A stretch of 64,000 nt of DNA from Paracamarosporium sp. OC-R06-R3. Its lineage: Eukaryota; Ascomycota; Dothideomycetes; Pleosporales; Didymosphaeriaceae. Positions within the stretch are counted from its first letter, which is position 1. Every line of letters starts with the position of its first letter. Position numbers and translations under genes: made by a program. The stretch is taken from positions 4,462 to 68,461 of the forward strand of contig JACVRA010000230.1 in assembly GCA_019828545.1 (NCBI GenBank), written 5' to 3'. The notes beneath the pieces are model-generated. The model was not told where the DNA came from. It searched no databases and worked only from the letters and a program-made list of their open reading frames with translations. Of the stretch, positions 1 through 9,730 are shown piece by piece.

Positions 1-75
1 AGTTAAAGGTAATTCCTATAAGACTATATATATAACAAATCCTATAGAATCCTATAGTCTCATGGAATCCCATAT

Positions 76-96
76 ATGGGATCCGTGGGATCCCAT
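76..96. repeat. short perfect inverted repeat
   Basis: ATGGGATCC at 76-84 and GGATCCCAT at 88-96 are exact reverse complements separated by 3 nt. Related ggatcc/gatcc words recur at 233-247, which suggests decayed repeat sequence rather than a regulatory site. Confidence 0.5.
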
Positions 97-119
97 AGTA
101 TAATTATATAACACTAGTT

Positions 120-250
120 ACGTAATCCTAGTGTCCTAAGGCTTAACGTGTGGGACACCGTAAGACATTACCTAATTAGTCGGTGGGGCTAAGGTTGTTT
201 CTTGTCGTTATAAACGGCTTCCTTCCTATGTTGGATCCTAGATCCTAACA
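120..250. mobile_element. possible degenerate LTR end
   Basis: The stretch has higher GC than the block to its right, contains a TATA-like word (tataaac, about 210) and ends at 229-250 in an imperfect palindrome that begins TGTTGGATCC and ends TAACA. Short TG...CA inverted ends are typical of fungal LTRs. No primer binding site, polypurine tract or second LTR copy is visible, so this is a weak call. Confidence 0.25.
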
Positions 251-1272
251 TTAAGTAACTAAGTATATAAAAAGAATATAAACTATAATATAAAAATATA
301 ACTAAAGATTATATAATAGCTTTATAGCTTTATAAAATTTAAGGATTTTATATAAAGCTACTAATTCTATAGAGTTTATAAAGCCTTAATAAGTATATAG
401 TTATTTTTAATAACTAAATAGATTTTTATTATTAATTTAATAATAGTTATTTTACTATTAATTTATTATAATATACTATAAAGATTACTATTAAGTCTTT
501 AGTAATATATTCTTATAGTAGTTAATTAACGTTTAACTAATAAGTAAAGTACTTTTATAACCTTTTATCTTTTAATATACCTCTTTAAAGTAAGCCTAGT
601 ATTGTACTAAGTAACCTCTATTAAACTTAAATAAGTAGAATTTTAGTAATGTAGATTAAGTCTACTTATATAGCTAGTTCTTAACTATAAATAGCTTAGT
701 AGCTTTTTTATATCCTTTTATACTAGGCCTATAGGTTAGTTAATTAATCTTTAGTTTACCTTTTATTACGTACTCTTATATACCTCTACCTAAAGTATAC
801 TTAGTATAGACCTTTTAACTACCTATACTAATATAATTATATAAAATAAATTTTTAATAAAGTATACTTAGCTCTAAACTAAAGATTTAAATAAATTTAA
901 ATAAATTTAAGCGTAATTAAATAAATGTAAATAAATATAAATAAAAAAAAGTAACTAGTAAATTACTAAGAAAATACTAGCCTATTATATAAATAAACTT
1001 ATAAAGCTAGTACTCTCTAAAATAGATTAACTATAAAATATAGCTAAATTAAGACTAAACTAAAAGTAGAGAGCTAAAAGGTATAAAAAAGAGAGGTCTT
1101 TATATACTTTAAGTAGTACACTTTAACTAAGCTAAACTATAATTACATGATTATACCTACGTAACTAAGGCGAAAACATAATAAGGGTAAGGGTTCCCTT
1201 ACACCTGGCTACATATCTCTCCCCTTGCACCTATATTCTCTCCGGTTTTAACCTTGGATTTTTTTACCCACT

Positions 1273-2179
1273 ATGGAACGGTACGGTCTATTTACATATC
1301 TGCGCCTGAAGATACTCGAAATGCTACTTCGTGTACTTCTTCGCTTTGGTGGTGCATCTGCCCTCGAACGCCACAGTTTGCTCACTGGAAACATTCAAGT
1401 CCAACGCGAAAGGATGAAAATACCGTCGTGCGACAAGCATCGCTACGTCGAAGCAGATGTTTATTCTCCCAGTGTACAGTCCGCTGGAAAAACGCCAGTT
1501 ATCGTCAACTGGCACGGGAGTGGATTCATATTTCCCTTACTGGGAAGCGACTCTTTGTACTGCTCCTGGATCGCCAAAGACACTGGAATCACGGTTATCG
1601 ACGCAGATTATCGCAAAGGCCCAGAGACAACCTTTCCGGGCCCGCTAGAAGATACTGCAGATACTTAAGAATGGGTAGCTGTGCAACCTCAGTTCGACAT
1701 AACACGTGTTGGCGTATCAGGCTTCAGTGCGGGAGGAACCATCGCTCTGACCGCAGCATCGTTGTTAAAAAGAAGAACTTGTCGATGCGACAATACGCGT
1801 GGCAGTCGCCATCTATCCCGTAACGGACCTGTCCATCGCTCCCGAAGCTAAAATAGTGCCTGAGCCGCGCAAAGCTCATCCGCCTTTCATGCAACACTTG
1901 TTCAATGATTGCTATGCCCCCGATAGAAGCACTAGAAATGATCTTTGTGTGTCACCGTCAGCTGCTGATCCAGCCGGCTTCCCGCAGACTGTGGCAATTC
2001 TGACCTGCGATGGGGATATCTTTGAACCTGAAGCAAGTGCATTGGCCAACAAGCTGGATGATGACAATAGACGGCTCGTCCAACGGAGACTGAAGGGGGT
2101 CCACCACGTATTTGAAAAGGCTGTGAAAGAGGAACAAATGAATGGAAAAGACGAGAAGAAGCGTATGATTTGGTTGTAA
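1273..2179 (+). pseudogene. alpha/beta-hydrolase (hormone-sensitive-lipase/AB hydrolase 3 family), broken
   Basis: The start at 1273 opens a frame resembling family-3 alpha/beta hydrolases: an HGSG oxyanion motif after VIVNW (about residue 80), then DADYRKGPE. An in-frame TAA at 1666-1668 interrupts it. The same frame then reads GVSGFSAGG, the GxSxG nucleophile elbow. A 1-nt frameshift in the run ttaaaaagaag near 1765-1772 moves the rest (AVAIYPVTDLS, CDGDIFEPEA with the likely catalytic Asp, GVHHVF with the likely His) into another frame that ends at 2179. All three catalytic positions can still be recognised, so decay appears recent. The TAA could come from CAA by C to T, as RIP would do, and the gene borders the AT-rich block. 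A sequencing error could explain one lesion but not easily both. Confidence 0.75.
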
Positions 2180-2777
2180 ATGTGCTTAAAGAGGCTCTCA
2201 GATAAAAAACTTTCATCACGTATACATATGAAGTACAAATATCCAGATTATAGTTGATCCAATAGTAGTCCATAGAGAGTACAAAAGCACATATCCCTTT
2301 TCTGCTTTACCAGAATAATCCGTGTAAAAAGGCTCGACAGAAAGCCCTACCAGGTGGATAAGCCTTTTCTAATTTTCTTCTGTTCTCTCCGCAACTCCGC
2401 ACAGAGTCATCATGTTAATGTCTTGTACAGAGGCTCACAAACTCTCATGGATCTCTGGAACAATCAGCTCATGAATAAGAAGTTTGGAGTATGTAGGCTT
2501 TATGATTACATACTCCCCCCGCTCGCACACATACCCGTGGGCGGCTCCAAGCCGTAACTCAGGCACCTGGCACATTTCTTCTCTCAACAATCCATATTGA
2601 CACATGTTTGGGGGCGGAATTGCGTCACCCCTCGCAGGGCGTAAAAGACACACAAGACGACTTGATTTCGGACGTAGTATCTGCGAGTGAGCGACTCACA
2701 CTTTGTGTTGACAAGAAATATAGTTTTCTTTTACAGAACATTTCCCGCCCGACGGACGACATACAAGGTACGAGATA
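2180..2777. other. intergenic
   Basis: No coding sequence, RNA gene or clear repeat is visible. It lies between two decayed genes and is of ordinary composition. Confidence 0.6.
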
Positions 2778-3819
2778 ATGGATGGGTTCCCACCTGAAGA
2801 GGTTGCCTGTCAGACAGCGCATTTTGACGAAAACCGCAGCATTCTTCTCATGACTGTCTCCTCTTTATCCACAGGGGCGTCTATTCTATCGTTTGTCATT
2901 TGTATCATCGCCCGAAGATTTGTTGGAGCTCCACTCGGCCGGGACGATTGCTTTTTGTGTGCGGCGACAATAGCGTTAATAGGAGTGAACATATCAGCAT
3001 GCCTTGGTATGTAAGCAGAGCCTACAGAACGTCTTCTTCTAGACTAGACGTAGCCGCGTATTATAGACTCGGGAAATACTTGCTCTACGTGGCGCTAGAT
3101 CTAGAGAATTCCGTCCACATTGGGATAATTTGTCTTGTTTCGTGATGTATTTAAGCACAACTGTGTCCTGCAGATGCTGATAGTATAGACCACTATTGTC
3201 TTCAGTATGTGGTACAACCTGAGCATGCCTTTTTCTAAGCTTGCTGTACTCGCGTTCTTCGTTCGCATTTTCTCCCTGGGCCGTCTGATAATCCGCATCG
3301 GCGTTTATGTCTTCGCAGCATACACAATGGCATGTAGCATCTCTGGAATACTCGTCGTGTTCCTACAATGTCATCCACTGAGCAGCAACTGGGGACGCTC
3401 GCACCAATGCCGACCCGCCTTCGCAACAAGCATTTCCGTGGGTGTTTTTAATATAATCTCAAATGTTGAGATTATCCTCCTACCCCAGCCTGCAATCTTG
3501 AGATTGCAGCTTTCCCTCGAAAGAAAGCTTACACAAATCCTCGGATGATGTGTTTCATTGAACATTCAATAACCTCAGCCAGTGCTACAGTTATCAGTGT
3601 CGCGCGAATTCCTTTGCTCAAGGGAGCCAATTCTGGAGCCGAGCTTGACTCTACATGTATGTTCCCAATCACACCCTCGATAATAATGATTAGTGGTTAA
3701 TATGTTTCTTAAAAGATACATCCGTGATAAGATTCCTCTTTACAGTCATCGACCCCTCATGCGTCATCCTGTGCGGTTGCCTACCAATGTTTCCGAAACT
3801 TTTCAAACGAATGGTATAG
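2778..3819 (+). pseudogene. rhodopsin-domain (SAT4-like) integral membrane protein, frameshifted
   Basis: Exon 1 (2778-3006) begins MDGFPPEEVACQT and encodes two membrane segments (ILLMTVSSLSTGASILSFVI; a second ending NISACL). A GTATGT donor at 3007 is followed by a short exon with YYRLGKYLLYVALDLEN, the usual loop of the family, and another starting near 3190 with MWYNLSMPFSKLAVLAFFVRIF and the QCHPLSSNW loop. After RKLTQILG the frame hits TGA at 3546. Dropping back one base restores MMCFIEHSITSASATVISVAR, as if one A was lost. A clean GTATGT-CAG intron (3657-3745) then leads to FIDPSCVILCGCLPMF, the family's CLP motif, and a stop at 3817-3819. Fungal SAT4-like proteins have about seven membrane segments; their function is largely unknown. 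The borders of the second intron are uncertain. Either a decaying gene or a single sequencing error. Confidence 0.6.
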
Positions 3820-4421
3820 CACTCGACACAGTCTGGGTGTTACAGGTCGAGTGAAGGTCAAGGAGCCTCTGGACGCCTCCGCAGTAAATACAACGTGTCG
3901 GACACAGGTGGATCTTACGGCTCTAAGAACAAAGCAAGCGTATCGGAAAGCACCGAGGCTTTCGAGTTGGGGCATTCAATGGTTCCAGCATAATCCTAAA
4001 CTCTAGCCCTAGCGTCACCATCCACACATACGGTCGATGAGATCTACGCCATCCTATTGAAAACTCAAAAGTGACAGACACAGACCGAGGACAAGGAGGC
4101 GACGATTGCGTGGCTAGAAGAGGACAATGCGACATTGCAGGATAGAGAGACGCTCTATTGTCTCTTTCTAGAGCTCTTGCTCGAGGAGAAACGAATATAC
4201 CTTCGCCACTGTTCCGATACCATAACAATATTCTCTTTTGGCGCTCGTAGCGTGTAAAGAAGAGTGATGGCGCGATATGTGCTGTCCGTCGGAGAACTTG
4301 GTGCATGTCGTGCCTATCCTATATAGGAAGGTCCTGGCGTACAACGTCATCAACGTATATATTGTAAGTCCGAACATCAATTCCACATCACAACAGCGGT
4401 GATTTACCGGCCCTTTACACA
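3820..4421. other. intergenic, upstream of the M20 gene
   Basis: About 600 nt with no convincing coding sequence on either strand; the short frames lack family resemblance. It presumably holds the promoter of the peptidase gene that starts at 4422. Confidence 0.6.
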
Positions 4422-5702
4422 ATGGTTGCATCTATATCCAATATCATAACGTCAAAACCACTCGATCTGGAGCCCTACGAAGACCTATACAAGTATTATC
4501 ATGCTCACCCTGAACTGTCCAATCAGGAACTGGAAACTGCTGCAACCACAGCGCAGCATCTCTCAAAACTCCCAGATTTCAAGATTACGACCGACATAGG
4601 TGGTCATGGCTTTGCCGGCGTTCTCTACAACGGCTCTGGTCCAACTGTTCTCCTTCGCGCCGACATGGATGCACTACCAGTTAAGGAACTGACAAATCTT
4701 CCCTACGCCTCGACAGCAACGCAAGTCAACAAACGTACTGGCGACGAGTCTCCTGTAATGCACGCTTGCGGCCACGACATGCACATCACTTGTCTTTTGG
4801 CCGCCGCCGCACATCTCTCTGCCTTGCGCTCGTCCTGGTCGGGCACACTCATCGTTCTTTTCCAACCCGCTGAGGAACGTGGCACTGGCGCTCAAGCGAT
4901 GGTTGATGACGGTCTCTATGACAAGGATAAACACAACATTCCGGTGCCTGACTATGTCCTAGGACAGCATGTGATGGCGCTGCCAGCAGGCAAGATTGGC
5001 AGCAGGGTTGGCACTATCATGGCTGCAGCAGACAGTTTCAAAGTGACAGTCTTCGGTCGTGGTGGACACGGCAGTATGCCGCATCGGACGATTGATCCGG
5101 TCATGATGGCTTCGAACATTGTGGTTCGACTGCAAAATATCGTAAGCAGAGAAACCGACCCAAGTGATATGGCGGTAGTGACAGTCGGATACCTACGGGG
5201 CGGGCACACCGAGAACATCATTGTCGACCATGCCGAGCTTGGGGTCGATATTCGTACTATCAACAATACAACACGCGAAAGAGTCATTGCTTCTTTGAAG
5301 CGCATCATCCACGCAGAATATATCGCTTCTGGCGCTACCAAAGAACCGATCATTGAAGAAACTAGGTTCTTTCCCCAAACCTACAACGATGAGAAAATGG
5401 AAAACGAGCTCGCGACAAGCTTTCAAGACTTTTTCGGAGACGCTTTTGACCCGCAAATCCCTCGTACCAATGCCAGTGAGGATGTCTCAATTTTGGCTAG
5501 CAGCCAGGGCAAACCAAGTCTGTTTTGGTTCTTTGGCGGGGTGGATCCTGAACTTTGGGCACAAAAGGAGAGGGAAGGCCGGCTTGTGGAGGACATCCCT
5601 CAGAACCATTCGAGTGGATTTGCGCCGGTCATCCAGCCAACTTTAGAGACGGGCGTGAATGCCTTCTGCGTGGCTGCCTTGACCTTTCTTACAAGGAAGT
5701 AG
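4422..5702 (+). CDS. M20D amidohydrolase (aminoacyl-/IAA-amino acid hydrolase-like)
   Basis: A single intronless frame of 426 residues. Family M20D zinc amidohydrolases cleave N-acylated amino acids; the group includes bacterial hippurate hydrolase and plant auxin-conjugate hydrolases. Visible motifs are RADMDALPV (about 86-94), HACGHDMHIT (the Cys/His metal-ligand motif), QPAEERGTGAQAM with the catalytic Glu pair, the dimerisation-domain motif GRGGHGSMPH, and a C-terminal PRTNASEDVS plus FWFFGG. No signal peptide or membrane segment is seen, so a cytosolic enzyme is likely. Length and motifs are normal for the family and no key residue is missing. The substrate cannot be read from sequence. 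The start gives a full N-terminal lid region, LEPYEDLYKYYHAHPELS. Confidence 0.9.
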   Translation: MVASISNIITSKPLDLEPYEDLYKYYHAHPELSNQELETAATTAQHLSKLPDFKITTDIGGHGFAGVLYNGSGPTVLLRADMDALPVKELTNLPYASTATQVNKRTGDESPVMHACGHDMHITCLLAAAAHLSALRSSWSGTLIVLFQPAEERGTGAQAMVDDGLYDKDKHNIPVPDYVLGQHVMALPAGKIGSRVGTIMAAADSFKVTVFGRGGHGSMPHRTIDPVMMASNIVVRLQNIVSRETDPSDMAVVTVGYLRGGHTENIIVDHAELGVDIRTINNTTRERVIASLKRIIHAEYIASGATKEPIIEETRFFPQTYNDEKMENELATSFQDFFGDAFDPQIPRTNASEDVSILASSQGKPSLFWFFGGVDPELWAQKEREGRLVEDIPQNHSSGFAPVIQPTLETGVNAFCVAALTFLTRK

Positions 5703-5844
5703 TAAGTTGACTAAAAGATCAAGATGGACTAAACTGATTATATCATGGGCCAACGTATCCCGCAGGTTCTTTTCATGTCACTAGTCTGGCGGGAGGCCGT
5801 CCCCCATATTCTTATCTAGATACTTAAGCGCTTCCTGGCATCTC

Positions 5845-7107
5845 TTATAGAGTTGCAAAACCTAGCTCAACCACCCAACCCACCACTAATCTCGCATGCT
5901 CTAATGCGTGCGCAAAATCAATGCGATCAATAGTATCCTGTGCAGTATGAATGTAGGGGTTTTCATACGCCATCTCACTTTCATAAATCATGACGCTGGG
6001 AAATCCCGCGCGGTTAGCACTTGCATGGTCGCTGCACGCATATCCGCACGTATCGTCTGCGTAGGCAGTGCTCGTATATGCAGTGATAACTCTCTTGGTG
6101 AAGGTGGTGAGGGAAGACGAGACATAATCATTTATGACGCCAAACTTGGGGGTGAGGCCGCGAGAGGTATATCCTGCTGTGTAGCCAGTCATGTCTTGGT
6201 TCAACATGGCGTTGACAGCACGACCAGACGAGGAGTATGAATTGAAGATGGCTTGAGAGCCGTAAAGCCCAGCTTCTTCGCCCGCGTACCAATGAAATTC
6301 GATTGTTTGGGTGGCCCCGCCGGACGCGATGGTGCTGTTGGTCAGAAGGGTGCGGAAGGCTTCGAGAATGGTGGTACTGCCGGAGCCATTATCATCTAAA
6401 TTAACAGTTAATACCACTCCTTGAATACACCTACACAATGAAGTAATGCAAAGGGATAAAGTTTGAGAGAGCGAGGCATACCAGCACCCGGAGCCCGTCC
6501 ACTCGTCGGACTTGCCCCATTGACACTATCCAAGTGCGCCCCCACTACGATCGTCTTTGCGCTCTTTCCTGGAATCGTCACAATTATACTATTCTGCGTC
6601 CACGAGTGCGTGTATGCTTTCGCAGTCGCGACAGATCCCGCAGGAATATAACTCTGCACTTTGGAGAGCAGCCAGTCCGATGCCTGTTTCCCTGTCGTAG
6701 CGCGATAATACCTGTTGTTATAGGAGCTGAACGTCTGCAAGTTTGACTGTATGTTGGAGCTGCTCAGCTTTGCGTTTAGAGCTCTGACGGAGGTGGATTG
6801 GGTCAAGGTGCTGGGGTAGGTGACTGCCTGCCGCTTCTGGATCTGATCAGAGGCGGGAGCAAAGTTGGGCCAGTAGGTCACATCAAAAAAGTTCGTTCCA
6901 GCCTGTGTAGGTGATCAGTATTGTGATAGGAGAGCTGGTGGTGGGTGGTCCCACGGCCTTGAGAGCGAATTTTTCAGTTTCTGTAACCTGACGGCGCTCT
7001 CCACCTTCAAGCTCGATGGTAAATAGTTCTTCATTAGGAGAGACGGTCGATGTTGGGAGGGCGAGAGTGGTGGCCGCGAATGCGGCGAGGCAATGAGCGT
7101 AGCGCAT
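5845..7107 (-). CDS. secreted M28 leucine aminopeptidase
   Basis: Three exons, 7107-6955, 6902-6482 and 6395-5845, close in frame to give 374 residues. A signal peptide (MRYAHCLAAFAATTLA) and a short propeptide precede the mature enzyme, which begins near the KRQAVTYPSTL region; a KR just before suggests Kex2 trimming. Zinc ligands typical of M28E are present: His and Asp in GAHLDSVN, Asp in ADDNGSGS, the catalytic Glu pair in GEEAGLYGS, Asp in NQDMTGY, and His in YIHTAQDT. A CGYACSD disulfide motif is conserved. Fungal Lap1 enzymes of this type release N-terminal amino acids extracellularly for nitrogen nutrition. The first intron uses GTGGGA as donor, weaker than usual. The second (86 nt, GTATGC to TTTAG) splits GAG from DDNGS. 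The gene converges on the M20 gene, with 142 nt between stops. Confidence 0.92.
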
Positions 7108-7649
7108 GATCTTTACAAATGCCGACCGTAGTTTTCGTCTAGAAAAGGTACTAAACGAATTTTTTTAAAAAGACAGGGCTCATAAAAGCTGTCTCGCTCA
7201 TGCTTTATACAAAGCATTCATCATCATAATAGCGTCGTAGCTACTATGCTCACATCAAAGAGCAGCCATATGCTTATTTTGATAATGTGCCCAGAGAGGA
7301 AGAAGCCAAGCATCCCATAGTACAAAAGTCTTGAGTCCTTCCAGAAAGACATCGCATATCCGGCTTCGCATCGCGCGGGAGATCTTCAAGGAGCCGAGAA
7401 CCCCTAGACGAAAGTTGGTATTAATATTGTAAGCATCTGCACGTATCCTAAATTGGCAGGTCCTTTGCATTGGCTTTGATTTACATGGATACAAGGGTGT
7501 TGCTACGATAAGGTTTGCTATCAAGCAGCTGCCAAATCTAGATGAGGTCTTGGCTATATGAGACGCCTGATCGAAGCCACGTACATTTCATGTAGCCAAG
7601 GACGAAGTCTATTTACTTATATACACAAAATTTTTTGGTATGCGGTACT
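7108..7649. other. intergenic between aminopeptidase start and aminotransferase end
   Basis: No gene recognised. It should contain the aminopeptidase promoter, with an A/T-run upstream of 7107, and the 3' end of the downstream minus-strand gene. Confidence 0.6.
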
Positions 7650-9203
7650 TCATGCCTTTCCGATCTCAACAAGTGACTCTTTCAACGCATCAATAGCCTT
7701 GGTCAGATCGCCACGGCTTTGATCCGTAACGCTGACACCCATGTGACCTAATCGGATGTATTTGGATGCAATCTCTTTGTGTAGGCCACCGGCGAAAACA
7801 ACACCCTTCTTCAGAAGGCTTGGGATAACATCCGGGGGCGTAGTACCTTCCGGCAGGTAAATGGCCGTCATGGTGTTGGCCTGATTCTCTGGCTTAGAAG
7901 CAAGCTGCTTCAAGCCTAGATCTGCAACGGCCTTCTTGATCTTCTGAGAGGCGTTCTTGTGGTCGGCAAAGCGCTGCTCTAGCGGTCGCGAGAGGATTTG
8001 CTTTAGGGCAGTGTCGAGGGCGTGAATCAGTTGAGGAGAGGGTGTGGCGAAGTAGGAGGCTTTCTTGGCTTCGTAGTTTTGCATGACTGCGTGGCGATTA
8101 GAGTAAATCAAGGCAAGACGTAACACGAATTTGACTTACTTGGCAGCCAGTTCTTCCACGATCCAAAGTAAGAAGCAGGTCTCGTTTTCCTTCCCTTGAA
8201 CACCTCAATTGCACGGCCAGAAGCCATGAGCACACTGAGACCAGCAGGGCAGCCAATGGCCTTCTGTGTAGCAGTGAGAACGACATCGAGCTTCCACTCA
8301 TCAAACTTAATCTCCTCGCCACCAACACTGCACACGCCGTCAACCACTACCAAGGTGTCCGGGCTGACCCGGTGCACCAGCTCGCTGAGCGCTTTGATTT
8401 CGCTCAACACTCCGGTACTAGTGTCGACATGAGTGACCGTCAATATCTTGTACTTCTTCTCCTTCAGTGCCTTCTCGACCTCGTCGAGCTGCGGCCGGTC
8501 ACCGATGGGTGCCTTGAGCTGTGTCGCTTTTACACCGTACGTCTCGAAGCAGTCGGCAAACGAGTCTGCAAAGTATCCGGTATGCAAGACGAGCGCTTCT
8601 TCGCCAAGCTCCGCAAGGTTTGCAGCGACCTGGTCCCAGCCGAGGGTGCCAGAGCCGGAGAGGACGAAGGGCTGCGCAGCGGGGTCGGTGGTTTGGAAGA
8701 GCTTGCGCAGATTGGACAGGACGTCACCGAAGGTGTTTACGAAGGGCTGGCCGACGTGCGATTCGCTACAGAGATCAGCGTTGAAGGACGCGGATCTGGG
8801 TCGGCTGCAGAGCATACCTGTAATGGCTCATTGACTGCAAGACAGCATCGTCGAACTCGATTGGGCCCGGGATGAGCAAGGCAGGATGCGGGGGTTGGCT
8901 CGACATGTTCTTTGGAGCTTCCTGTTCAATTGTTTTCTCTGGTTCTGGTGGCTTCCGTGCCTTGATGATGTTGCCCTGCTCGTCTTCAAGGTGCGCGCTC
9001 CGCTCAGTAGAGAAGGGAGTGTTGAGTTCGAGGAAGGGTTTGGAGTCAAGATGACCAGAAAGGAGATTGAGACGGGAAGTTGGACGTGAGGGAGCCACGG
9101 TGACGAATGCGGAGTTAAACAAGCGGGAGTGGGAGCGCGAGGGGTAGAGACGGGAATTCAAGGCTCCCAGAACGCGGCGCGGGGCAGGGTTGCGGAGGGG
9201 CAT
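7650..9203 (-). CDS. AGX1: alanine--glyoxylate / serine--pyruvate aminotransferase
   Basis: Exons 9203-8818, 8765-8140 and 8086-7650 join to 482 residues. The joins restore family sequence exactly: MSHYSESHVGQPF across intron 1 and WLPIMQNYEAKK across intron 2. This PLP enzyme of class-V aminotransferase fold converts glyoxylate and alanine to glycine and pyruvate. The PLP lysine is in TATQKAIGCPAGLS, and VVVDGVCSVGGEE carries the cofactor-binding Asp. The usual family length is about 385; here about 99 residues precede an internal Met (M100, at 8906) that begins MSSQPPHPALLIPGP, the canonical start. The extension opens MPLRNPAPRRVLGALNSRLY, rich in Arg and Ser and almost free of acidic residues, like a mitochondrial presequence. 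Two start sites could therefore give mitochondrial and cytosolic forms. The C-terminus (EIGKA) is not a PTS1. Confidence 0.9.
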
Positions 9204-9730
9204 GCGGCGAATATTCGGAGTCGGATGGGATGCGATAGGTCAGATGGATCAATTGCTGTAGAGATGCGTCCGGTGTACGATGCGATGACGCGGATGCGGT
9301 TAGTTGTCTATCAGCAGCCGGCGGGTGGGTTTATAAGTTTGTTGCTGAGGGCAGCACTCCCGCGGGACGTTGAGAATCGGAATTCGAGGCCGTGTCTACA
9401 CCCGTCCTATGTGTCGCCGAATTTTCCCTTGTAGCGCAATGCAGTGTCCAAGGCCGTCTCTTCGATCTGTAGTGGGGCTCCGCAAACGCCTCCGAGTGCT
9501 GATGCCGTCTCAGCGACCGCGGAGCCAAACTGTGCACGTGACCTTCATACGCCCGACGCGGCTAACTCTAGTCGGCTAGGCGTGTGTTTACGAAGCTCCC
9601 GGGATGTAAACACCAGAGGCCCTGGCCATCACCAGCGGCACGTTTGCGCCCGCACCACCACCTCGTCCCTGCTCCCAGCACCATTGTACCGTAGGCATCG
9701 AGCCACGCATCGCATCTCCACACGCCCACG
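9204..9730. promoter_or_regulatory. divergent promoter region
   Basis: This 527-nt spacer lies between the starts of the minus-strand aminotransferase and the plus-strand gene at 9731 and must hold both promoters. No specific element could be assigned. Confidence 0.5.

Larger units (their letters stand above)
1..1200. repeat. AT-rich block, probably RIP-decayed repeat DNA
   Basis: The sequence is strongly AT-rich, full of TA-rich words such as taactaa, ttataa and atataaa, with very few G or C runs between about 250 and 1140. No open frame of coding quality is present. Base composition changes abruptly to normal coding composition near 1200. Such blocks in filamentous ascomycetes are usually transposons mutated by repeat-induced point mutation (C to T). 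That identity is inferred from composition alone; no transposase or reverse transcriptase remnant could be read. Confidence 0.65.

Noticed and set aside
7255..7524. Minus-strand frame of 89 codons between aminopeptidase and aminotransferase
   Set aside because: No domain, signal peptide or codon-bias support.
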